Positions 36,042 to 47,300 of a stretch of 64,000 bases of DNA are shown here, piece by piece. The stretch is from Cyanoderma ruficeps (Eukaryota; Chordata; Aves; Passeriformes; Timaliidae). Location of the stretch: assembly GCA_008694505.1 (NCBI GenBank), contig VZDJ01000623.1, positions 15,960,988 to 16,024,987 of the forward strand. The letters run 5' to 3'. Each line of letters starts with the position of its first letter. Positions within the stretch are counted from its first letter, which is position 1. The notes beneath the pieces are model-generated. The model saw only the letters and a program-made list of their open reading frames with translations. It searched no databases and was not told the DNA's origin. The position numbers and the translations under genes are program-made.

Positions 36042-36961
36042 TTCTTATGGCTTAATTAAGGAGCATCTCAAGGTACAGTTTGGAGCTATTCTAATGTCCC
36101 TAAGCACTCAGCAAATGTGGCAGGACTGGAGTCTGTGATGGCAGGAGGCTATTAAAACCTTTTCTTGCTCCCATCTGTTTAAATGCAACTTACGAATTTA
36201 GGATTCCACCTTAAAACAGTCATATTTTTAGTGGTGGTGTTTTTGTTTGATAGTTTTGGGGTTTTATTTGTTTATTTTGTTTTGTTTTTTTATCCTTGGG
36301 AGAATTTTAGGAGCTGGGAAAACAAAACTGAGGAACGCTATCTAGGGGCTGTGACTTACTTCCCGGTCCAGATCCTCCAGGTAACAACTCTAGAAAACAG
36401 ACATACTTGGGGAAGAACTTAATTGGGTAACTAGACCTGCACATGTCCTCAACTAATATCTTAAATCAGTGCATTGGTCTTAATTCTTCAGAGCTGGACC
36501 TGCATCTTACCATGTCCTTAGCTCTGTCAGAACAGCAATGGCAATGTTGAACCAGTTTAGGCTACAAAAATGCAGAGCCTATACAATGGCGTCAAGTTTA
36601 ATGGCATGAAAATAGCTATCTTGGGAGGCTGTCATGAAAACCATTGTCTGGGTTGTCTTCTACAGCTCTATGTGGAATAATATTGATATTCCTGATAACT
36701 GAATTCTCTCTTTCTCATTTACTCCCTCTTTAACACTTCCCTGGCATCAATGGTGCTTGTGTAACTTTCCAATGGTTCAAAAGTTTTCAGGTATAGGCAA
36801 GCAGACAAATATTTAAAATCTAGAATGCAAATGGTAACACAATTCACCTCAATTACTCACCTCAACCTGATCAGAGTGGGTGTTTTATTCCAAGGATATA
36901 AGAACAAGTGTGGCTGTGCCATAGTAGTAGGAAGTCTAAGTCAAATTGCTGAGTTAAAAGT

Positions 36962-37640
36962 GAGAACCAGCGTGGAGAATTGCAGAAAGATTGTTAGAGA
37001 CTAAAGGTGATTAAGTGGCAGATGAAATTCAGAACAGAAAAATGTAAAATGACATACATGGGGAAAAACAATCCAAACTTCATATATAAAATTATGGGCT
37101 CTGAGCTAACTGCTATTACACAGAAATGAATTCTTGGGGTTATAATACACAGTTTTATTGAACTCGGTGCCCAGGTCTAGTAAAAAAATGCAAACTGAAT
37201 GTTAAAAATTGTTATGAAAGAGAATAAAACAGAAAACATCATTATATCACCATGCAAAGCGCTGGTGTGCCTGCATCTTAAATTCTGTGTGTAGTTGTAG
37301 TCTCAGTTTCAAGGGCATAATGCTCCTAGAAAAGGCCAAGTGAACAGTAGCACAGGTAGTCAATGGTGGGATGCAGATTGAACAGGATGTAGCTCTTCAG
37401 GGAAAACCAGTGGAAATAGAGAGAGAGAGCTGCATAAAAGCTGTATAAGTTCTAGAGGGATGCACAGAGGGCTTGTAGACAATAATTTTCCACTGTGTCT
37501 ACCCCCACAGAACCTAGAAGCTTCAAGTTATGGTAGTTCATAGCTTCATAGCAAACAAAGCACGAAAATATTTTGTTCATCTCTGAAATTCCCTGCTGCA
37601 AGTGGTTGTGTGTGTTGAAACCGTGTGTAGAGAAGATGAC
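36962..37640 (+). mobile_element. Old CR1 LINE fragment, 3' part of pol, broken
   Basis: The plus strand follows the sauropsid CR1 polymerase. A 20-codon open stretch from 37013 reads KWQMKFRTEKCKMTYMGKNN, matching the KWQMKFN..KC...H.GKNN block after the CR1 catalytic core. At 37274-37300 the frame reads HLKFCV-stop-L-stop where CR1 has HLEYCVQFW, so the Q and W codons have each become TAG by a single base change (37292-37294 and 37298-37300). Further text to about 37625 matches the end of pol and the start of the 3' UTR, including an AACCTAGAAG block. The copy is ancient and non-coding, and both ends are approximate. Confidence 0.78.
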
Positions 37641-38954
37641 TGGATGAAGTCATAGAATAAAAATACACTGAGACATAATGATCTCAGACAACAGGTCTGG
37701 CTCAACTGTCCCTAAGCTGCAAATTTTTGAGGAGCAGAGGACTATTCTGGCAGATCTTGTTGTATAGTGTCACAAGCCATCCATCCACAGTCACCACTAT
37801 CGCATGGTGCACGTTTACAACAGTGATGGCTGCAGAGTTTAAAACTTCCCCATCTGCCTTGCTAAGGCTCATGCTGTTTCCCCCTCAGAACACAGCATCC
37901 AGCCTCCACCAGAGTTTCAGCTGAAGTCATGCATTTCTTTATCTAAATCTAGATTTACTCTGGCCATTAGAGAGATAGAGTTTGGACAATGAGTTGAGAT
38001 TAAAACCTGAAAGATTAGTAAACTGCCAAGGTTCAACAGAGCTCAGTGCTTATGTTATCTCTCTCCACAAGATGTCTAGTCCTGCTTATCCACACAGAAA
38101 ATGTAAATGCATCTTTCTAAAACAACGAAGAGATGAAATTAGAAAACTCACTACTTGCTCTCTGGCTGAAGATTGTAGATTGGAGAAAAATGTCTAGGTT
38201 CAGTATGTAAAATAAAGCTGAAAAAAAGCTTTTTCTGTATTTTCTCAGTATTCTCCATTCCTGCCTGGTAGTATTTCTACCCCACACCCACTTCCCTCAA
38301 GTTTCTTATCTGTGTATTCTTGAACTTATCACTGCAAAATTGAATTCTCCTTTACAGGGGAAGTGGTAGAATCCCAGCCTGCACAAAAGGAGAAAAATAT
38401 ATTATTCAATTTGTTCAGAACTGCTGTGCAAATAAAAACAAGAAGAAAATGACTGATTAAAATGAAACTCCCAGCAGTAGATTTTTGCATTGAGTTGAAA
38501 TTTGTTTCTCCTGAAGCATACTGTCTGAAAGTTTCTCTCTGTTTATCAGCTGAAGTATTTCTCTTCCTCCAGAATTTATCTGAATTCGCAGTTGTCAGCT
38601 TAAAGATGACTGAGGGCTAAATTCCATCCTATTTTATTAAGTGTAGCAATGCAGTAAGAAGAAATGAGATGTCTTCCCATCTACTTGGTAGGCTCATCTG
38701 TAATTTGGGGCAGTCTCTTTCAAAAGTGGGGAGAAGAAGATGCTTTCTTCTTGCTTTTATTATGTTTGTATAAAATATGATTCCCAATATGCTTGCTACA
38801 AAGTTTTACAGCTAAAGTTTGAAGCAAACATTCCTGTTTTCATGGATGACTTAATCTTCAGTGAGTAAATGAACTCCTTTCAGTCAAGTTAAATATCAAG
38901 TATATACATAGACCTTGCTTTCATCTTTAGAAAATGTTCAGATACTTGAAATGA
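37641..38954. other. Unique non-coding sequence
   Basis: This lies between two old CR1 fragments. I see no exon, RNA gene or other repeat. Confidence 0.55.
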
Positions 38955-39290
38955 CAGGGTAAAGACCCAGACCAAGAGTTGGTCTAGCCTGGTACTCTGT
39001 CCCCAGAATTGCCAGTAGAAGATGCCATTGAGTGATAGCAAGTGAGCCTGGCCACCTTCTGCAGTCCTTTCCCCTCATATTCCCTGCAAACTCTAATAAT
39101 TGGATAGCCATGCCTTTCTATTTCCTACTTTCATTCATGGATGTCCTGGCTGTGAATTTGCCTAAATTTCTTTTGAACCTGCTGATGCTACCTGGCTCCC
39201 TCACCTTCTGCAACAACTAATTCCAGAAGCATGTAAAGATTTTACTTATTTCTAAATCATCTCTTAGGAATATCCATGAATATCTCGTGT
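38955..39290 (+). mobile_element. Old CR1-type LINE 3' UTR fragment
   Basis: The stretch reads ACCCAGACCAAGAGTTGGTC...CTGGTACTCTGTCCCCAG and later AATTTCTTTTGAACCTGCTG, CAACAACTAATTCCAGAAGC and a final TTATTTCTAAATC. This order corresponds to the 3' UTR of old sauropsid CR1 elements: 'ggtctagcctggtatcctgtctcc', 'aattcttttttgaacctg', 'caacaagttccacag' and 'gaagaaatactt'. It is on the same strand as the broken CR1 polymerase 1.3 kb upstream and could be a separated piece of the same insertion, though that is not shown. Confidence 0.6.
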
Positions 39291-40563
39291 TTCAAGTACA
39301 GAAGGATTCCTAAAGGACAACAGAATTCCTCAAACAGCAGCCAGCACCTTGAGTAGAGATAAAAACCTATCTTGCAGAAGTGTGAAGTGTTGAGACAGTT
39401 TTATAGCTAAATGAAAACCTTGTAAAGTGTAACTAGAAGTAGTGAGCTACACATTGTGTTTCCTATCTGTGTACCCACTTTCAAACACATTTACTTCTTT
39501 TTCATGTTAATGAAAGAAAATTTTCTTTCCTTTTAATTGATGGCCTATTTTTCAGAGTAATTTTGACAGCTGGAAGAAATTGAAAGTGTCCCATTCTTCT
39601 GAGAATAGACTCATCAAAGGGAACAGACTCCATCCTCACAATGCCTTGAGCCCCCACACAGCACCACTAACTTCATGTCAAATTTGTGAATGTTGCTCCA
39701 GTAAGTTGTAAAAGCTTTTCTGAGGATTGATGTTCTAGCTGTCTATTTAGGAAAAGTGTCTTTCGATGTCAAGCCTTAATCTGATTATTGTTGACATCCA
39801 GCAGAACAAGAGGTATAATTTCTTGAACCTCTGAGACAAGTCTACGTTGCAAGTACAGTATTTCTATAATTTAAGGATCTTGGAAGGGACAGCATGAGAA
39901 ATGGGCTGAATTTTCACCTTGCATCTCTGGGTCATAGGTAAATAAATTATGCCCTAATGTGAGCTACAACAGAGCTTCATACTGGCAGAATGGAAAAAGA
40001 TAGCACTGCTTTTCCTGGAATGCCTCCCTCTGCACTGCCCCCAAACACTGAGATAAGGGCTTTGTTTACCATTGCTAAGACAAACGTCATATTAAGGAAG
40101 TATTACATCTAGAGAAATTCCAAACTATTATAGCTATTTAGTCTTTGTAAGGGAAACAGAAAAAGCCAAATAAAAAATATTATGTAATCAGAATTGTTAT
40201 TTCTACCTACAGCCAGAAAGGGCAGCTGTAAAAGCCAAGGCCTACATCATGAGGATATTTCCTTTCGTTTTTTCTGTCCACTCTGTTTTCAGTTCGGTAT
40301 GGTTCAGATTTCTACTACCCTCCTCCTCAGTGGCTGATTCTGAGCCATTTTATCACTGCCCTCCCTAACCCTTCAATTTAGTGTGTTATTTGTGTCTCTT
40401 GTACTTACCGGAAAACAAACAAAATCCTTCCTGTCACTGTTGTGTTATTTGCTGGGCTTCACATTGCTCTCCTTGATCAGGTAACTGTCTTTTTCTCCAT
40501 TCATCCCTTGACTGTTGGGTTCATTCAGGATGGTGACTACGCACTGTCTTGTCTTTTCCTGAC
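39291..40563. other. Unique non-coding sequence
   Basis: No gene or recognised repeat is visible. The start of the next LTR may lie somewhat further left than annotated, within the last 120 bases of this stretch. Confidence 0.5.
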
Positions 40564-41265
40564 TGTGGGGGGACATCTACGCCCTGTCTTCTCTATCACA
40601 GATAGTTGGTGCATAAAGAGATAACCCAGGCTGAAAGGGCCAGCAAGGGGTCTTCTCTGGCACCAAAGGGGCTCAGGCCTCAGCTGAGAATCATCATCTT
40701 AGTCTGGAGAGCTGATGTGGGGAGAAATAAAAGAAATATTCTTGACAAAGAGGCACTGTTATACAAACTATAAAAGACACGAGTTATCACAGAGGCAGAA
40801 GCCTCCTACACACACACTCTGCAGGTGTGGGAGGCCTCTCCCTGGAACCTGGATGCAGATTCCGTGGTTACATCACTGGGAGTTGAGGGAAAGAATCTCA
40901 ATCCTTAGATTGGTGTACCCCACCAACAACTGGATGGTAAGATACATTGAATCCTAAGTTATATTATTGCTTGGCTACATGTAACATTAATAGGTACCTT
41001 TAACCTTGCACCATATATATCTACTAATAGTTTCTCTTTGTATCTTTATTCCTGTGTAGTATTAGTTTGTTTTAAGTCTTATGCCTGTTGGTTTTCTGTT
41101 TATTAAATAAATAATTCATTCTATAATAGACCAAATTGGCCATTACTAAAGAAATTATGAATGAGAGTGGCTTTTGGGATGCTGGCTGCCTCAATAAAAC
41201 TACTGCCTGCTGCCAGAGGCAAAAGGCAACGATTTATCTAACCCTCCACATGCACTCATAACACT
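40564..41265 (+). mobile_element. Probable solo LTR, boundaries uncertain
   Basis: The plus strand carries a clear TATA box, CTATAAAAG at 40769-40777, and an AATAAA poly(A) signal at 41106-41111. Between them are text blocks that I recognise from memory as a passerine LTR, including GACACGAGTTATCACAGAGG, GGAGGCCTCTCCCTGGAACC, GGTGAGATACATTGAATCC-like text (here GGTAAGATACATTGAATCC) and GTTTGTTTTAAGTCTTATGC. The downstream part (GGCTGCCTCAATAAAACTAC, GGCAAAAGGCAAC) would be U5. I could not fix the termini: TGTGGGGGGACA at 40564 is the best left candidate, and the right end fades near 41265. No target-site duplication was found and no viral coding region adjoins it. Confidence 0.62.
40769..40777 (+). 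promoter_or_regulatory. LTR TATA box
   Basis: CTATAAAAG is a canonical TATA box within the probable LTR, about 335 bases ahead of its AATAAA signal. Whether it is active cannot be seen from sequence. Confidence 0.6.
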
Positions 41266-43661
41266 GAGATGGCTGGATCCTGACATTGCCTGATCAGACA
41301 ACTGATGATAACAAGACAGAATGCTATAACTCGATAAAAACCTGTAGCTACTTGGAAATGCATCACCATACATTGAAACCAAAGGATGGTGTCTTTCTGC
41401 AGGCACGAGGACAAGCCTTTATGGCTAAGCTAATTTTGGAGTTTGTTTTGCAGAATGTAGATAATATACCTAAAGGAACGCATGTGAACATCCATTTATT
41501 GGCTGTTTGATTTGGTTTGATTTTTTGATTTGGTTTCTGTTATTATTAACCTGTTGCTGTATGATATTTAAGGTCCATAAATGCTAGCAAGGAATGAAAG
41601 CAGTGAAGATATGCTCTACTTATATAAAATATTTCCCTTGGCTACTTTAACTTGCAAAAAACTGTCAGACTTCAGAGCTCACTCAAATACTCCTTAGAGT
41701 TTTGAAAAATATTCTCCTAAGAGAGAAAAACTTTCACCCAACCCTGCCCTGCAATGCATTTCTCTATATGCTTCTTATAATGCTCAGCAATTTCTTCACT
41801 TTTCCTTTGTTCACTTGTTTTATTTTTCAAATTTGTACTCAAATCAAGAATTGAGAAAAAAGTTAAATCATGTATATATGTCCACCTGACTATTCAAAAT
41901 AAGAATGTGCAAACAAAACATTAAAGAACACATTGAAATGTGTCTGCTTCAGCAAACAACTACATGATCTGCTAGAGAAAAATGCCAAGTTTCTGACAAC
42001 CCTCTGCAAGGACAATGGTCTTCTTAAACTTTTTAAAAAAGATTTTAAAAGGGTTTAGACAGCTTATTTTAGTCATCTGTTTCTTCCAATCCTGACCATA
42101 ACTACTCTTTTTACTGGGGATCTTCTAAGACTTTGAGTGAGAAGCTGACCTCAGCAGAGGGGAGGAGGTCTAGTAAGGTAGGCCATACTAAGCCACAACA
42201 TTGGAGTATCATTGAAGATTTCCACCAAGTGACATGGTGGGCTGAAAGAAATGGATATTAAATTTGATTAATAATTCTGAGTGTATAAAACCCCATTTGT
42301 CTCCATGAAAGAAATCTCTAACAATCAAGTTTAAATCATTCCTGTGAACTTAAATAACTTAAATCTAGTTGACAGGTGGTATTTACGGCCCAAGGATTTA
42401 GGAACACAGTGAGAAGTTGTTGTCCTGTTGCTAAATGAACTTGCCCCAAAACTGGGATTAAGTAATTAGCTGGTTACATTCCACAGTGAGCTAAGCTTGG
42501 CCATAGCACCACTTTGATGTACTTTATATAATGCTTTGTGTCCCATGCTGCTGCTCAAAGGCTCTGTTCTTTGGTACTCTCAGCTTGATGGATAAATTTG
42601 TTATCTTACAATTTATCACTCTCTTTGTAATTCTTACTTGACAAAGCCCCTTTCTGAATACATTTTGTCGAGTTTCTTTAGACTGAATAACAAGAGAAAT
42701 GTTTGTACAGTAAACTCTTCCTTCAAGTACTCAAGATAGTCTCTTTATACTTGTGTGCACACATTCGCAATGCTTTCAATTAATTTCCTGCTGTACCTCA
42801 GAACAATTTCTCTTCTGATGTTTGCTATTGCTTGCCTGAGATTGTGCATGCAGTCGGGCAAAACTCAAATAAAAACGCTCTTCCTGAAAAGCTTTGAAGA
42901 TGGTGACTCTGAACCCTGGGGAAAGGCTGTGCTCTCTCATACGGGTGTTAATTTGAAATTATTGTTAGTTTTGTTCGCTGCTCTTGTGGGTCATTTTTAG
43001 GGGGGGATATGAAATGATTCAAGCAATATCCTCTGCGCTGGTCAAGCAGCCCTATCTCAGAGCATGCTATTACTGACAGCCTTTAATGCAGGAGGTGGAA
43101 TCTGCAGAGGGAGGGAAGACTAGCCAAGCAAACTGCTGGGATCTCTTAGACTAAGGCACAGCAGGTGAGCTGCTGCTACAGCTGTCTCTGCCATGTTTTT
43201 TTCTGTGCATGACAGAAGGATTTCAGTTCACCAGGCTTTTGGTAAAAAGCGCTTCACAGACCTCTGCCTTATGTACTGCAGTGAGAATTATTATCTTTTA
43301 TTTTACCAGCTAATGTGGTCTGCAACTGGACAAGTTCTATATAAGCAGGCAGTGCAGAACCCACAAGATCAGTCAGGATTTAAAATCAAGTTATGTTTAA
43401 GCTCTCAAGTGTAGGAGTCTGCTTTTGCTAATAAGAAATGCAGCACTCATTTTCTTAAAAGACTTAACATGTCTGACTACGAGATGGCGCTTCTGATTTT
43501 TCTCCTTTGAGATAGTCTGGAGATTTTTTTCCCCTCACCTTGTTTTCTGATGTTGGAAAAAATATCTTGTCCACTTCTGCATCTCCAAATTATATCACAT
43601 CTTGGTGATGAAGCAGGGGAGGTTATCAAGGTGTTTGCAATTGTGTATGGAAGCATCAGTG
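41266..43661. other. Unique non-coding sequence
   Basis: No gene or recognised mobile element is visible. Short frames of up to 81 codons lack any recognisable domain. Confidence 0.5.
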
Positions 43662-43953
43662 TGTCCTGATTTTGTCTGGGAAGGAGTTAATTTTCATCCT
43701 AGTAGATGGTACAGCTCTGTGGGTTTTAGGTATAGTGTAAGAATAATGTTGTTAAATATTGATTTTTCTGTTGTAATGCTGTTGTAGTTAACATATTGTA
43801 GTTTCTGGGTAGTGCTTATTCAAAGTCAAGGACTTTTCAGTTTCCTATTCTCTGCCAGCCAAAAGGTGCACAAGAAACTGGGAGGGAACACAGCCAGGAC
43901 AGCTGACCTGAACTGGACAAAATATTCAATACCAGAGAACATTATGCCCAGTG

Positions 43954-43959
43954 TATAAA
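43954..43959 (+). promoter_or_regulatory. LTR TATA box
   Basis: TATAAA sits in GTGTATAAACTGGGGG, the standard core promoter position of this LTR family. Transcription from here would run to the right. Activity is not shown by the sequence. Confidence 0.75.
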
Positions 43960-44090
43960 CTGGGGGAGTTGGCCAGGAGGGACCCATCACTGCTGGATGA
44001 TGCACTGGGTATCAGTCAGTGGGTGAGAAATGCTATTGTGCATCACTTGTTTCTCTTTGGGTTTTATTTCTCTCCTTTCTTTTTGTTACT

Positions 44091-44165
44091 TTCATTTTCA
44101 TTTTCATTTTCNNNNNNNNNNNNNNNNNNNNNNNNNNNTTTTCATTTTCATTTTCATTTTCATTA
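44091..44165. repeat. TTTTCA hexanucleotide repeat interrupted by a gap
   Basis: TTTTCA units run up to a block of undetermined bases and resume after it in the same sense. The array lies inside the LTR between the TATA box and the poly(A) signal. Its true length is unknown because the assembly failed within it. It is followed at about 44184-44219 by an ATC-rich trinucleotide repeat. Confidence 0.93.
44112..44138. other. Assembly gap (27 N)
   Basis: Twenty-seven undetermined bases lie inside the hexanucleotide array, most likely because the repeat was too long or too uniform to assemble. Confidence 0.98.
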
Positions 44166-44183
44166 TTTTTCTCACCATAATCA

Positions 44184-44219
44184 ATCATCATCATCATCAT
44201 CAATCAGCATCATCATCAT
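44184..44219. repeat. ATC trinucleotide repeat
   Basis: An imperfect run of ATC/CAT units is interrupted once by CAATCAG. It belongs to the simple-repeat zone of the surrounding LTR. Confidence 0.85.
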
Positions 44220-44377
44220 TGTCATCTTCATTATTGAATTTGCTTTGTTTCAATTATTAAACTGTTGTTATTCAACCTATGAGTTTTACCTTTTTCCAGT
44301 TCTCACCATCCCACTAGGAAGGGAGTGAGCGAGCTTCAGCATGGTACTTAGTTGTCAGCTGGGGTTAAACCACAACA

Positions 44378-47300
44378 AAGTGACATAAAAACATACAAAG
44401 AATTTTATGGATAGCAGGACTCATAGAGAAACACAACTATTTTTTTTCTCTCTCTAATGGGAAATGTCACAATTCTTTAATGTTTAGATCCTTCTTCCAC
44501 TATAAAGCCATGTATGCTCACTTTGGAGAAAGAATTGCATTTTTGCACAAGAGGTTATACAAAAAGGAAATCCATGGATTATGAGGTGAATGTAATGCTC
44601 CAGGGAAGAATAGTGCTCTGTCATTCTGAAGTTTATGCGCCCAGTATTTACTGTGTGCAGTATTTCACTATTTTAAAAGAAAAACTTTTCTTTTTCTGTT
44701 CAGATTAAAAAAAGATTAAGGCACTGACCTCAAACATAACATAATAGCACACACAATTTTTACAGAAGAAAAGAATTAATTGATTAGGATAAAAACGTAT
44801 TATTTCGACTTATCGCTTTATCCTACTTTACACCCCACCTTCCAGTTTAGGCATGAATTTTCCTTCAGTCTACATAGAAAGGCTCCTGAAGTTAATAGAA
44901 AGCCTGCTGTTGAATTCTGATGGGCTTCTGCTTAGGTTTTAAAGGAATATATACTCTTGCTTGACTGTGTGGTTTATATTTTGATGAATTGCTTGTCATA
45001 TTCCCTTGGATAATTCATCGCTTCAGTGGAGAGATAAACCCAAATCTTGTACAGTCACCCCATCTTTTATAGGTATTGCAATTTACAATGTATCAATCAT
45101 CTGCCTGTCTTTAAGGAATTTACAGCAACATTGCAAAATTATGTAAGACTAACGCTCAGAGATCAGAACTGGACAGGTTTTGTTAACTCATAAAGAATCC
45201 TATGTTTATCCAATGATATATTTAATTTGCATCGAATTCCACTGAATATTCATGATTTCCCAAATGCTGTCATTAGTTGTCACAATTGATCCATTGCTAT
45301 GCCATGGTTAACAGGTAAACAGGCAATGGAGAAATGTTCTGGAGCCAGGCACTTCACAGGGGAAGCACAGACAGTCAGCGGAAACTTTGCTCTCCAGATG
45401 TGTGAAGGGCTGAGGGAGAGGTGTGTGTTGGATGGCTGTGTGGCACATGGGTGGATGATCAGCCACTGCAGTAGCAATATCCTCCCGAAAATCTCAGCAG
45501 CAGCAGTAGCAAGCTTGAGTTTTTGTCCTGTCTACCTCATTCTTGAAGAAGGAGGAAACTAAACTGCTGAAATGCCTTGCAATGGCTCCAACACATAATT
45601 AGAAGCCAAGGAACAGCAACATCTAAAGATATGACTTTGTGTTCATTGTATTTTCTTGCACTACTCTCCTGCTGGAACAGGATTAGGATTTCATTTGTGT
45701 TTCAGCCATGTTTTATTATTATGGTAGCCTGCGGGCTGTCATAATCCTGATCTTTATTTTCTGGCTCCATTCAAGTGAGGCCAGCCAGGTTTTGTGTTTA
45801 GTAATAAACCTGTGAGAAGATGATATCTACTTTTCACTAATTGGAGTGGGTTTTGCTACAGGTCAGGGCCTTTTAAAAAATATTTGGGCAACTTAGAAGA
45901 GTTAGTAATTTACATTCCATCAGGGAGAGGGTTGAAGGCTTGAGAAAAGGCAGAAAGGACTCTTAAATTATCTCATATAATTATTTTTATTTGAAATAGT
46001 ATATATCATGTCTTGATAGGTTTCATGATGCAACTTCTGCACCGAGGTCTTGCAGTCTTTCATTTCTTGTGTAGTGGTCCAGAAAGCCAGAGAGGCCCTG
46101 ACCATGTGTCTCACAGGCAAGATTAGCAGACACAGGGCACAATTATTCTTTCCAAATTTTAGGTATCTGCAGTAGCTCAGAGGAATGAAAAAGGAAATTC
46201 TGGACAGGATGCACCCCAGAATAGACATCTGAAATATGTTAGATGATTCATATTCTCATACTCTCAGCCTTTGTGAAATGGAACCTAGGGTGACTAGCAC
46301 AGATATACAGGACAAAACCTAAAATCAAGCAAGTTGTCTCATCCATAATTACATCAGCAATGGCTGCCGACATTAAACTGGAGATGAGTGCTGGTTATCT
46401 GCTTGTATTATTTGAGAATAAAAATTGCTGACCACAACAAAAAAATAAGATCTTTAAAATATTTTTTGAACCAGATGACTGGCAAGTGTGAAACTATATG
46501 GGCAATAAATGACAAAGCTTTTTCTGTGAGCAAATTATATCATCTCTGGTATGTAACCCTGTCAGATTTGAGACTGGAGGAAAGTTTGGTCTAAGAAGCA
46601 GGCTCTTCACTATAAAGTGGGATGTGAGTACTTTTGATTTCAATGAATATAATTAAAAAACACTGAAGAGAGACTCTAGTGATCTGAGATTAATTTCTGT
46701 CTAGAAATAGCAAATAATATCAGTTCATTTAATCTTTTTCCCTTGAGCAAAGGGACTGGAATAACAGTTGTGCCCAGGATGCCAGCATTTGTCCCTTTAA
46801 TTTAAGGCTGGTTTTTAATCTGAAGAAAAGAAAATATGTGTGTGTGTGTGAGTTTTAATGAAAATGGCTCTCACCTCTACACATAACATTATGAATGCCT
46901 CAGACACTAACAGCAAAAATAATCTCTGCTAATAATCACCTTAATAATGATTTTCATTAATCTTTGTTCATAGCTATTCTCTTTGATTGAGATGAAGAGG
47001 AACTGTAGGCAGTGCAAATTCAGAGAAATGCCAGGTACATTCAGAGGATACTCTAAGGCTTTGCATTATGAAAGCCCCTTCTGATCTGCCATGTGTACTG
47101 AGAAATTTGCATGGTCCCTCTTAATAAAAGAGTTAACACAAAGAGCTTTTATTGGAATAAAGGCTGTGTTCTTAGATATTGCATCATCGCTTCACTTACT
47201 GTGAATTTTTTCTCTTTTAATTGCCTTTCTGAGTTTAGTGTTCCTGCAAGGTATAGGAAGAAAATACTCATGAACTGCATGACAGTTTTACCATCTTTAC

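Larger units (their letters stand above)
32272..36961. other. Mostly unique non-coding sequence
   Basis: No gene is recognised. A weak CR1-like patch lies at 34498-34600, and a repeat-free TAAT-rich island lies at 35455-36000. A T-rich pair of tracts lies near 35127-35153 and a TTTG-rich run near 36018-36041. The open frames here are short and unremarkable. Confidence 0.5.
43662..44377 (+). mobile_element. Solo LTR with TG...CA ends
   Basis: The element begins TGTCCTGATTTTGTCTGGGA and ends GGGGTTAAACCACAACA, matching throughout a very common avian solo LTR. Recognisable blocks are GTCAAGGACTTTTCAGTTTCC, CAGGACAGCTGACC, a TATA box (TATAAA at 43954-43959, GTGTATAAACTGGGGG), CATTGTGCATCACTTGTTTC-like text, a simple-repeat zone, an ATTAAA poly(A) signal at 44256-44261, and GAGTTTTACCTTTTTCC. 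The flanks are CAGTG on the left and AAGTG on the right, a 5-bp target duplication with one change, as expected for class III (ERVL-like) elements. There is no internal retroviral sequence, so it is a solo LTR left by recombination. A frame of 125 codons here runs through the gap and simple repeat and is not a gene. Confidence 0.95.

Noticed and set aside
43951..44328. 125-codon frame with a His/Phe repeat region.
   Set aside because: It runs through the LTR, the TTTTCA array and a 27-base gap, so the translation is meaningless.
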